Source: Bacillota bacterium (GTDB taxonomy: Bacteria; Bacillota; Bacilli; Paenibacillales; Paenibacillaceae). From it: a stretch of 5,737 bases of DNA. A model generated the notes under the pieces. It saw nothing but the letters and a program-made list of their open reading frames with translations. It was not told the origin of the DNA and made no database searches. Shown one piece after another: positions 1 to 5,720 of the stretch (positions are counted from its first letter, which is position 1; each line of letters starts with the position of its first letter). The DNA lies in assembly GCA_023433615.1 (NCBI GenBank), contig JAEZCJ010000041.1, forward strand, positions 1-5,737. The letters run 5' to 3'. The translations under genes were made by a program, and so were the position numbers.

Positions 1-15
1 ACAGCAACAGAAACA

Positions 16-939
16 ATGACAACGCTTACGAAACGTAGGAAGCTGAGCTTGAACAGTCCCAGCATCGCGGGCTATATCTTCATATCGCCATGGCTGATCG
101 GACTATTGCTCCTTACGGTATGGCCGATCGGACAGTCGCTCTACCTATCGTTCACCGAGTATTCGCTGCTCAGCGAGCCCGTGTGGATCGGAGCGGAGAA
201 CTACGCTAAGATCTTTAGCGGCAACGATACGGTATTCGAGAAGTCGCTCAAGGTCACCTTCACGTTCGTCTTATTCGCAGTACCGCTTCGGTTATTCTTC
301 TCGCTCATGGTAGCGATGGCGCTGAACAAGAGCCTTCGCGGCATGAATATCTACCGTACGATGTTCTACTTCCCGTCGCTGATCGGCGGCAGTATCGCGG
401 TAGCGGCGCTGTGGCGCAACATGTTCGGCTCCGAGGGCTACATCAACTACATTCTCGGCTGGTTCGGCATTGAAGGCAGCGGCTGGATCTCGAATCCGGA
501 CACGGCGCTCGCCACGCTCGTGCTGCTGAACACTTGGCAGTTCGGCTCGACGATGGTTATCTTCTTGGCAGGCTTGAAGCAGATTCCGCAGGAATTGTAT
601 GAATCCGCTTCCGTGGACGGCGCGAACCCGATTCGCAAGTTCTTCCACATCACGCTTCCGATGCTCTCGCCGGTCATGTTCTTCAACCTGGTGCTTACCG
701 TCATCGGTTCGTTCCAGATGTTCACTTCCGCCTTCATCATTACGAAGGGCGGTCCGGTACAGTCGACTTACATGTATGCGATGTTCCTCTACGAGAAGGC
801 GTTCAAGCATTATCAGATGGGATATGCGTCCGCGCTTGCATGGATATTGCTGGCGATCGTGGCCATCTTGACCGCGATTAACTTCGCTGCCTCCCGTTAT
901 TGGGTATTCTATGAGACAGAAGGGGGCGACGCCAAATGA
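16..939 (+). CDS. ABC sugar transporter permease (UgpA/LacF-like, MalF type)
   Basis: One of the two inner-membrane subunits of a CUT1-type carbohydrate importer. It forms the translocation pore with the next gene product. The 307-residue protein has a basic N-terminus (KRRK at 6-9) and then about six hydrophobic segments, starting around residues 20-40 and 78-105 and ending around 270-292. The cytoplasmic EAA loop that docks the ATPase is visible at about 193-215: ELYESASVDGAN, conserved G202, and the LP pair at 214-215. Length and topology fit the family. The start is uncertain. The ATG at 16 has no clear Shine-Dalgarno in the 15 visible upstream bases, and the frame stays open to the left edge, so the gene may begin before the window. 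A TTG at 49 has AGGAAG 6 bp upstream but is less attractive. The stop overlaps the next start (ATGA), indicating translational coupling. The substrate cannot be read from the permease. Confidence 0.93.
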   Translation: MTTLTKRRKLSLNSPSIAGYIFISPWLIGLLLLTVWPIGQSLYLSFTEYSLLSEPVWIGAENYAKIFSGNDTVFEKSLKVTFTFVLFAVPLRLFFSLMVAMALNKSLRGMNIYRTMFYFPSLIGGSIAVAALWRNMFGSEGYINYILGWFGIEGSGWISNPDTALATLVLLNTWQFGSTMVIFLAGLKQIPQELYESASVDGANPIRKFFHITLPMLSPVMFFNLVLTVIGSFQMFTSAFIITKGGPVQSTYMYAMFLYEKAFKHYQMGYASALAWILLAIVAILTAINFAASRYWVFYETEGGDAK

Positions 940-1787
940 GCACGAATACGATAACGGCTGAACTTCGCCCGTCCAAAGTTCTGAACCACCTGTTCTTGGC
1001 GGCATTCTCCCTGGTCATGATCTACCCGGTTATCTGGTGGATCGGCGCTTCGCTCAAGAAGACCTCGGAGCTCAGCAGTCCGGGCATCTGGCCGGCGACT
1101 CCGATGTGGGAGAACTACGTGAACGGCTGGAACTTCTCGTCGGAATACACCTTCGCGCATTTCTTCGGCAACACGCTCTTGATGGAAGTCGGCAACGTCG
1201 TCGGCGGGGTTATAACCGCAGCGATCGTCGCCTTCGGCTTCGGTCGGCTGAACTTCCCGCTTAAAGGGATGTGGTTCTCCATCCTGATGCTGACCCTGAT
1301 GCTCCCGGGACAAGTTACGGTCGTCCCCCAATATATTCTGTTCAATAATTTCGGCTTCGTCGATAGCTATGTTCCGCTCGTCCTGCCGCATTTCTTCGGC
1401 GGAGGTGCATTCTTCATCTTCCTGCTGGTACAATTCATTCGGGGTATTCCCCGCGACTTGGACGAAGCGGCGAAGATCGACGGCGCATCGATTTACGGGA
1501 TCTTCGGACGAATCATCCTGCCGCTTATCAAGCCGGCGCTTGTAACGGTTGCGCTCTTCACCTTCTTGTGGAGCTGGGATGACTTCTTCGCTCAGGTGTT
1601 ATACTTGAGCTCGGTAGAGAACTTCACTGTCGGCCTTGCGCTCAGGATGTTCATCGACCAATTCGAAGTGCAATGGGGTCAATTGCTGGCAATGTCGCTT
1701 CTCTCGGTATTGCCGTCCGCAATCATATTCTTCCTCGCGCAAAAACATTTCGTCGAGGGGATCGCAACAACGGGTCTTAAAGGGTAG
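936..1787 (+). CDS. ABC sugar transporter permease (UgpE/LacG-like, MalG type)
   Basis: Second membrane subunit of the same importer, pairing with the preceding permease. The 283-residue protein begins with a short cytoplasmic tail and a hydrophobic segment at about 17-36. It has further membrane segments around 78-102, 112-132, 139-158, 188-208 and 250-267. The EAA loop is clear at about 164-190: DLDEAAKIDGAS, G173, and LP at 185-186. This is the more canonical of the two EAA loops. AGGGGG at 921-926 lies 9 bp before the ATG, and the 4-bp overlap with the upstream stop codon supports coupled translation and equal stoichiometry. The C-terminal FVEGIATTGLKG is typical of this permease class. 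The family assignment is very secure; the transported sugar is not determined. Confidence 0.95.
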   Translation: MSTNTITAELRPSKVLNHLFLAAFSLVMIYPVIWWIGASLKKTSELSSPGIWPATPMWENYVNGWNFSSEYTFAHFFGNTLLMEVGNVVGGVITAAIVAFGFGRLNFPLKGMWFSILMLTLMLPGQVTVVPQYILFNNFGFVDSYVPLVLPHFFGGGAFFIFLLVQFIRGIPRDLDEAAKIDGASIYGIFGRIILPLIKPALVTVALFTFLWSWDDFFAQVLYLSSVENFTVGLALRMFIDQFEVQWGQLLAMSLLSVLPSAIIFFLAQKHFVEGIATTGLKG

Positions 1788-1821
1788 GTTCTATTAAGAA
1801 GCGCCGAAAGGGGAAACAGAA

Positions 1822-3180
1822 ATGAAACGTCATTGGTCCAAAAGTTTGACAATCCTCCTCATGGCTGTGCTGCTCGTCGTCACCGCGTGCAGCAGCAACA
1901 ACGGTAAAGGAAACAATGCCAATGAACCCGCCGCGAACAACACGTCCGGCACGAATGCGAACGCAGGCAATAGCGGAGAAAAGCCTGCCAGCAATGAACC
2001 GGCTGAGCTGGGCATCACATGGTGGGGGCCGGACGCTCGTCATGAAGCGACGCTTGCGGCAACCGAAATTTATACGAAGCAGAACCCGCATATTACCTTC
2101 AAGCCGGAATACATGGCTTGGGATGCATTCTGGCAGAAGCTGCCGACGCTTGCGGCATCCAAATCCGTACCTGACGTTCTGCAGATGGACGCAGCGTACA
2201 TTCAGGATTATGTGTCCCGCGGCGTAATGGCCGATCTGTCCGACGTCGACCTGTCCGGTATCGTGCCGGATAACGTGCTCGAGAACGTGAAGATCGACGG
2301 CAAGCTGTACGGCATCCCGCTGAGCCATAACGCACAGGGCGTCGCTTATAACAAAGCAGACCTCGAAGCGGCCGGCATTCCGCTGCCGAAGGCAGGCTGG
2401 ACGTGGGAAGAGTACTTCCAATGGGGTCGCGACGCCAAGGCGAAACTTCCTGCGAATGTGTATGCGATCGGCGATTCGGCCAGCGCTTGGGATTGGTTCC
2501 AATGGTACCAAGCTTCCCAAGGCAAAGGCGCGATCATGGCCGACGGCGGCAAGACGTTCAACCTGGACAAAGACGCGTTCATGGCTTACCACAATGAATT
2601 GTCCGCGCTGCGTGCCGAGAAGGTCATTCCTCCGGCTGACGTAACGCTGGCATTCCTGGAGAACGACCCGCAAGCCGACCCGATGGCTTCCGGCAAAGTA
2701 ATGACGCGCGGCGCGACGGTTGGTTCCGTATCCGCACTCGAGCAACTGATGCCGGGCAAGGTGGACGTAGTGAACGTGCCAGTCGGTCCGTCCGGCGGCG
2801 GCTGGGCACAATCGACGATCTTCTTGGGCGTAAGCAACGATTCCAAGAACATCGAGGAAGCGAAGAAATTCGTGAAATGGTTCATTACGGATACGGAAGC
2901 AGGCAAGACGCTCGGCCTGACACGCGGTATTCCGATCAATGAGACGATCTATAAAGAGCTCGAGCCGAATCTGGAGCCGAAGGATAAGATCGGTAAAGCA
3001 TTGGCGGACGTTGCAGGTCCTTACGCAATGCCGTTCTATGCTGCTGGCGCAGGTTACTCGGAGTGGATCGACTTCTACAAAGCGACGATGGAAGCCGTCA
3101 TGTTCGGTCAAAAATCCGTCGAAGACGCGTATGAAGAAATCAATAAGCTTGGCCAAGACATCGCTGCGAAGCAGCAATAA
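1822..3180 (+). CDS. Extracellular sugar-binding lipoprotein of the ABC importer (SBP family 1)
   Basis: Substrate-capture component, anchored outside the membrane, that hands sugar to the two upstream permeases. The 452-residue precursor has a basic n-region and a hydrophobic core (about 8-20), then the lipobox VTAC with the lipidated cysteine at residue 23. A flexible Asn/Ala/Gly/Ser linker follows at about 24-62. The mature domain starts at ITWWG (65-69). It has the bacterial extracellular solute-binding family 1 signature: PDVLQMDA near 117, GKLYGIPLS near 150, and YNKADLEAAGIPLP then WTWEEY at about 166-188. An aromatic cluster at about 203-209 (WDWFQWY) is the kind of surface that stacks against sugar rings. 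GAAAGGGG at 1807-1813 provides the ribosome binding site. The gene follows the permeases rather than leading the operon, and the hairpin-rich gap downstream may protect its mRNA end and allow higher expression. Ligand unknown; an oligosaccharide is likely. Confidence 0.95.
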   Translation: MKRHWSKSLTILLMAVLLVVTACSSNNGKGNNANEPAANNTSGTNANAGNSGEKPASNEPAELGITWWGPDARHEATLAATEIYTKQNPHITFKPEYMAWDAFWQKLPTLAASKSVPDVLQMDAAYIQDYVSRGVMADLSDVDLSGIVPDNVLENVKIDGKLYGIPLSHNAQGVAYNKADLEAAGIPLPKAGWTWEEYFQWGRDAKAKLPANVYAIGDSASAWDWFQWYQASQGKGAIMADGGKTFNLDKDAFMAYHNELSALRAEKVIPPADVTLAFLENDPQADPMASGKVMTRGATVGSVSALEQLMPGKVDVVNVPVGPSGGGWAQSTIFLGVSNDSKNIEEAKKFVKWFITDTEAGKTLGLTRGIPINETIYKELEPNLEPKDKIGKALADVAGPYAMPFYAAGAGYSEWIDFYKATMEAVMFGQKSVEDAYEEINKLGQDIAAKQQ

Positions 3181-3186
3181 GGCGCA

Positions 3187-3252
3187 GAAGCCGTCAAGTA
3201 TATAGGCCGTCCGGCTTCCAAGCAGGGCGGCCTCTTGATTCACAATCAGAGG
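3187..3252 (+). promoter_or_regulatory. Intercistronic hairpin cluster with mutually exclusive stems
   Basis: The gap between the binding-protein stop and the uxuA ribosome binding site is almost wholly self-complementary. Stem A pairs GAAGCCG (3187-3193) with CGGCTTC (3212-3218). Stem B pairs AGGCCGTCC (3204-3212) with GGGCGGCCT (3225-3233) using one G-U pair, and has an inner GCTT/AAGC pairing. A and B share bases 3204-3218 and cannot both form. Stem C pairs TGATT (3236-3240) with AATCA (3244-3248), and can be extended to CTC/GAG so that it touches the edge of the GGAGGAG at 3251-3257. The likeliest role is a leaky terminator or an mRNA-stabilising element that keeps the binding protein in excess over UxuA. 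The U-run after stem B is poor (TCTTGATT), so full termination is unlikely. Function is inferred. Confidence 0.5.
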
Positions 3253-3263
3253 AGGAGACTAGC

Positions 3264-4217
3264 ATGAAGCTCGCAGAATTTTTCTCGTTACAACCGAATC
3301 AATTGTGGAAGCTCGCCAAGCAGATGGGGGTCGATTACGCAGTCGGCGGATTGCCTTGGGATCAGAAGGATCCGTGGGACCTTATGCCGCTCATCCATAT
3401 GAAGCAGCGGTATGCGGACTATGGCTTGGACTTGCTGGTGATCGAGTCGATGCCGCCTTCGAATAACATCAAGCTGGGAACCGAAGGCCGCGACGAGGAG
3501 ATCGAAGTGTTCAAGCGGTTCATTCAGAATATGGGGCAGGCCGGCATTCCGGTGCTCTGCTACAACTTCATGGCCCAGTTCAACTGGTTCCGGACTTCGA
3601 CGACGACGCATACCCGCGGCGGCGCGCTAGTGTCGAGCTACGATCACGCGCTGATGGAAGGCGCACCGCTCACGGAAGCCGGAGTCGTCAGCGAGGACCA
3701 GCTATGGGAGAATCTGAAGTACTTCCTCAAGGCGATCGTCCCTGTCGCCGAGCAGGCGAAGGTGAAGCTCGCGCTTCACCCGGATGATCCGCCGATCACG
3801 CCGATCCGCGGCGTATCGCGCATCCTGCGCAGTGCCGACGCGCTGCAGCAAGCGATCGATCTCGTCCCGAGCGAATACAGCGGGATCACGATGTGCCAAG
3901 GGACGCTGGCGACAGCCGGCGAGGATATTCCGGCTACCATCCGCCGATTCGCCAAGCAGGGCAAGCTGAACTTCGTGCATTTCCGCGATGTGAAAGGGAC
4001 GCCGGAAAAGTTCGAGGAGACTTTCCACGACGACGGCAAGACCGACATGTATGCGGCCATGCGTACGTATTACGAGGTGGGCTTCGACGGACCGGCAAGA
4101 CCTGACCATGTGCCTACGATGGAAGGCGAGGACAACAAGAATCCAGGATACGAGCTTCTCGGGCGCCTGTTCGGCGTCGGTTATATCAAGGGCTTGATGG
4201 AAGCCGCGCAGCAATAA
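3264..4217 (+). CDS. uxuA: UxuA-family D-mannonate dehydratase (short form, TIM barrel)
   Basis: Expected to dehydrate D-mannonate to 2-keto-3-deoxy-D-gluconate in cytoplasmic glucuronate breakdown. The 317-residue protein carries the UxuA landmarks in order: VIESMPPSNNIKLG (59-72), GIPVLCYNFM (94-103), W108 followed by RT (110-111), HPDDPP (172-177), MCQGT (210-214), VHFRD (238-242), a His-Asp motif at 255-257 and RPDH (279-282). By family analogy H172, C211, H239 and D281 would bind the divalent metal. It is shorter than the usual members (roughly 350-395 residues). It lacks the N-terminal RWYG-type strand, and has RPDHV where the common form has RPDHG, so it belongs to a divergent branch. 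The substrate may therefore differ. The start is set by GGAGGAG at 3251-3257, 6 bp before the ATG. It is the last gene of the transporter operon, suggesting that the importer brings in a uronate-containing sugar. Confidence 0.85.
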   Translation: MKLAEFFSLQPNQLWKLAKQMGVDYAVGGLPWDQKDPWDLMPLIHMKQRYADYGLDLLVIESMPPSNNIKLGTEGRDEEIEVFKRFIQNMGQAGIPVLCYNFMAQFNWFRTSTTTHTRGGALVSSYDHALMEGAPLTEAGVVSEDQLWENLKYFLKAIVPVAEQAKVKLALHPDDPPITPIRGVSRILRSADALQQAIDLVPSEYSGITMCQGTLATAGEDIPATIRRFAKQGKLNFVHFRDVKGTPEKFEETFHDDGKTDMYAAMRTYYEVGFDGPARPDHVPTMEGEDNKNPGYELLGRLFGVGYIKGLMEAAQQ

Positions 4218-4277
4218 GCGCAGCGAACTTGGCGTAATGCTTTGCATCGCTTACACCAGAACCAAGCAGAAGGACAG

Positions 4278-4310
4278 GAACCCGTTAAGCCTTGCGCTTA
4301 CGGGTTCTTT
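4278..4310 (+). terminator. Intrinsic terminator-like hairpin closing the uxuA operon
   Basis: GAACCCGTTAAGC (4278-4290) pairs with GCTTACGGGTTC (4296-4307), with one bulged T and a five-base loop (CTTGC). TTTGT follows immediately. The stem is long and GC-rich at its base, and it sits 60 bp after the uxuA stop. The U-run is short, so efficiency may be moderate. The opposite strand has no T-run after the stem, so it acts mainly on plus-strand transcription. Confidence 0.75.
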
Positions 4311-4362
4311 GTATGCTCTTATGGCGCAATAGTGTGGAATACTACAACCATAATTGATCAAA

Positions 4363-4419
4363 CAGCCGTTTTCGCCGGAGTAGATGCATTTCCTACCACT
4401 ATTATTAGGAAAACGACTG
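4363..4419. repeat. Inverted repeat enclosing a smaller inverted repeat
   Basis: CAGCCGTTTTC (4363-4373) faces GAAAACGACTG (4409-4419): 11-bp arms with a single mismatch (C4366/A4416). Inside and partly overlapping the right arm, TTTCCT (4389-4394) faces AGGAAA (4407-4412). The outer ends could mark one unit of the surrounding repeat family. The two pairings compete because they share 4409-4412. Confidence 0.55.
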
Positions 4420-4436
4420 GACTATTCATATTCCCC

Positions 4437-4466
4437 GGAATAGTGGTACATATATCCACTGATTCC
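4437..4466. repeat. Hairpin-forming inverted repeat
   Basis: GGAATAGTGG (4437-4446) pairs with CCACTGATTCC (4456-4466), giving ten base pairs with one bulged G (4461) around a nine-base AT-rich loop. GGAAT can instead pair with ATTCC at 4430-4434. There is no T-run on either side, so a terminator role is not supported. It is most simply part of the repeat array. Confidence 0.6.
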
Positions 4467-4651
4467 TGTTGCGAGTGGGACCAAGTCCGAAATAGATGTA
4501 GGAATTCCCACTATGCCGTTCGATTTGTCGTGTTTGACCGGAATCTGGCAGTAGTGGGAGGTTCCGGCGAGAATTCGCTTTGCAGCGGTATCCCTGACGG
4601 TTCTTCTCGTAGAATTTCCTATTATAATAGAAGATATTTTTCGGCTGCGGT

Positions 4652-5416
4652 CTAATCCTGCATACTCCGCATCTTCTGGTTGCCGATGGAGTCGACGTAT
4701 TGCGCCTTGATCGATTGCAGCGATTGCGGCATGATTTTGCCTCCGGCGAACTGATGCTTCACCAGGATGTTGAACGGCTCGACCCACGGCGTGAGCGAGC
4801 TGCCGCCCCATGCCTCCTTGGCATATTCGGTCATCTCGTTCACGAAGTCCATGTTCGCCGAGACGTGCACCTCTTGCACGCGCGGCGCCAGTCCGCGAAT
4901 GCGGGACGCGATCCGCTGCTTGAGCTCCGGCGACAGCATGTTATGATCATTGACGGTATAGTACGAGTTGTAGGGGGTTGCCAGCTGCCGATTGTTCCAG
5001 TAGGGACTTCCTGTATCGTTATCGTACACGCCTTCTCCCATGCCCCCGTTATTCTGTTCCTTCATGTAGCCGCCGCCTCTCGTCTTCGTGCCGACGGCCG
5101 TCCAATCGAGCATCAGTGCGACATACGCATTCTTCTCCGTCAGGAATACCAGACCGGAGCTGACGCCGTTCAGGCCGGACACTTCATTCGTAAGCATGCT
5201 GCTGTATTCAACCCATTGATTGTCATGCTGGTTCGGATTGCCGGTCGTGGAACCGTAATTCCGGCTGCCCAGCATCTTGGGGTCATTCGACTGCCTTGCC
5301 CCGTAGTCGTAGTCGCTGTCTTGCACCTTGCGCTCATAAGAGGCGCAGCCGGATGCCATGACGGCGACGATCGCGATCAGCACCAAGGAACGAATCATCG
5401 ATGTCTTGCGTACCAT
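4652..5416 (-). CDS. YhcN/YlaJ-family sporulation lipoprotein
   Basis: Lipid-anchored protein of a family found in spore formers and linked to the spore envelope and to germination; its molecular activity is not known. From the chosen start it is 254 residues. It has a basic n-region (VRKTSMIR), a hydrophobic core (about 11-20) and the lipobox ASGC with the lipidated cysteine at residue 24. A polar, Tyr/Asn/Gly-rich stretch follows at about 25-70. The conserved family core is recognisable at GLVFLTEKNAYVALMLD (about 88-104) and at EVHVSANMDFVNEMTEYAKEAWGG (roughly 172-195). Between these lies a Gly/Asn/Tyr-rich insert (about 112-150). The start at 5416 has GGAGG 8 bp upstream and gives a normal lipoprotein signal peptide. 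In-frame starts at 5500 (ATG) and 5485 (GTG) would add a 23-28 residue polar leader. The gene is convergent with the sugar operon, and I see no strong terminator after it. Confidence 0.85.
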   Translation of the reverse strand: MVRKTSMIRSLVLIAIVAVMASGCASYERKVQDSDYDYGARQSNDPKMLGSRNYGSTTGNPNQHDNQWVEYSSMLTNEVSGLNGVSSGLVFLTEKNAYVALMLDWTAVGTKTRGGGYMKEQNNGGMGEGVYDNDTGSPYWNNRQLATPYNSYYTVNDHNMLSPELKQRIASRIRGLAPRVQEVHVSANMDFVNEMTEYAKEAWGGSSLTPWVEPFNILVKHQFAGGKIMPQSLQSIKAQYVDSIGNQKMRSMQD

Positions 5417-5424
5417 GCGGATTT

Positions 5425-5429
5425 CCTCC
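5425..5429 (-). promoter_or_regulatory. Ribosome binding site of the YhcN/YlaJ-like gene (decides the start)
   Basis: Read on the minus strand this is GGAGG, 8 bp before the ATG at 5416. An ATG just upstream (5431) overlaps it and cannot use it. Together with the lipobox position, this favours 5416 over the longer in-frame starts at 5485 and 5500. Confidence 0.75.
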
Positions 5430-5527
5430 ATTTCGTCTGCTTGCCGCTTACGATTAGCTTGAGCCTGCGGAACGGAAATATGCACGTCAGATCCCCTCAT
5501 ACATAAATCTCCATCGAACAGTCGAGA

Positions 5528-5537
5528 ATGTATACAT
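5528..5537. repeat. Perfect 10-bp palindrome ATGTATACAT
   Basis: ATGTATACAT reads the same on both strands and lies about 110 bp upstream of the lipoprotein start, in the divergent intergenic region. It could be a small operator, but I do not recognise it as the site of a known regulator. A 10-bp AT-rich palindrome can occur by chance. Nearby GTAAA/TTTAC arms (5588-5592 and 5595-5599) are similarly short. Confidence 0.3.
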
Positions 5538-5669
5538 GAGGATAGCGGGATATTGTGTCCGCCAAGGTATCAAAAATGGTAGTATATGTAAAGTTTTACG
5601 GGTGCAAGAAGGGGATCGCGAGAGCCGCAAAAGCCTTGTAAACACTGAATTTGACGGCTTTGAGAACAA

Positions 5670-5690
5670 TTTGTGAACTCTCTGTGGAAC
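5670..5690 (+). promoter_or_regulatory. Two ResD-like activator boxes in tandem
   Basis: TTTGTGAAC (5670-5678) matches eight of nine bases of the ResD box TTTGTGAAT as I recall it from B. subtilis. A weaker copy, TCTGTGGAA (5681-5689), follows 11 bp later, one helical turn, and ends just before the -35 element of the promoter at 5692. Centres near -53 and -42 suit an activator. The first box also resembles one half of a Rex site (TTGTGAA), but the inverted second half is missing. The regulator is inferred. Confidence 0.4.
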
Positions 5691-5691
5691 A

Positions 5692-5720
5692 TTGACAAAT
5701 AGGGACTGCAACTTTATATT
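5692..5720 (+). promoter_or_regulatory. Near-consensus sigma-A promoter reading out of the window
   Basis: TTGACA (5692-5697) is a perfect -35 element. After exactly 17 bp comes TATATT (5715-5720), five of six bases of the -10 consensus. Transcription would begin around 5727 and continue beyond the right edge, so the gene it drives is not visible. It is divergent from the lipoprotein gene. Confidence 0.75.

Larger units (their letters stand above)
4330..4630. repeat. Degenerate intergenic repeat array (CCACTA / TTCC motif, both orientations)
   Basis: This non-coding spacer holds repeated variants of one short motif. CCACTA or its close variants occur at 4396-4401, 4456-4460 (CCACT) and 4506-4513 (TCCCACTA). 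The reverse form occurs at 4441-4446 (TAGTGG), 4474-4480 (AGTGGGA) and 4552-4559 (TAGTGGGA), with a weaker one at 4330-4337. Each sits near TTCC/GGAA or GAATT. TAGATG and CCACTAT recur exactly 112 bp apart (4381/4493 and 4396/4508), and a weaker third unit starts near 4609 and ends in the 12-bp palindrome CTATTATAATAG (4619-4630). No ribosome binding site or credible protein is present. It resembles the AT-rich intergenic repeats of Paenibacillus-like genomes, but I could not compare it with a genome. Confidence 0.6.

Noticed and set aside
292..1005. Minus-strand frame of 237 codons opposite the first permease
   Set aside because: The highly charged, low-complexity translation and complete overlap with a clear permease gene indicate a shadow frame.
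1777..3243. Long open frame (488 codons) on the minus strand covering the whole binding-protein gene
   Set aside because: It mirrors the well-supported binding-protein gene. Its translation is rich in Arg, His and Cys without family motifs, as expected from the opposite strand of GC-rich codons.
4619..4630. TATAAT inside the palindrome CTATTATAATAG as a promoter -10 element
   Set aside because: No -35 sequence lies at the right distance on the plus strand (GTTCTT at 17 bp). The motif is better explained as part of the repeat family.
4330..4630. CRISPR array
   Set aside because: The repeats are degenerate, occur in both orientations, and lack uniform 30-40 bp spacers; no cas genes are nearby.
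4242..4655. Open frame of 137 codons through the intergenic spacer
   Set aside because: It would start with TTG without a ribosome binding site, runs through the terminator hairpin and the repeat array, and encodes nothing recognisable.
4422..4811. Minus-strand frame overlapping the end of the lipoprotein gene and the repeats
   Set aside because: It is out of frame with the lipoprotein gene, lacks a family motif, and is open mainly because the repeats lack stops in that frame.
4700..5506. Open frame of 268 codons on the plus strand across the YhcN/YlaJ-like gene
   Set aside because: The composition (Arg/His/Val-rich, no recognisable domain) marks it as the antisense shadow of the lipoprotein gene, which has a lipobox, a ribosome binding site and conserved family motifs.
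5671..5690. Complete Rex operator upstream of the right-edge promoter
   Set aside because: Only one TTGTGAA half-site is present. The second element is a direct repeat rather than the inverted TTCACAA that Rex needs.
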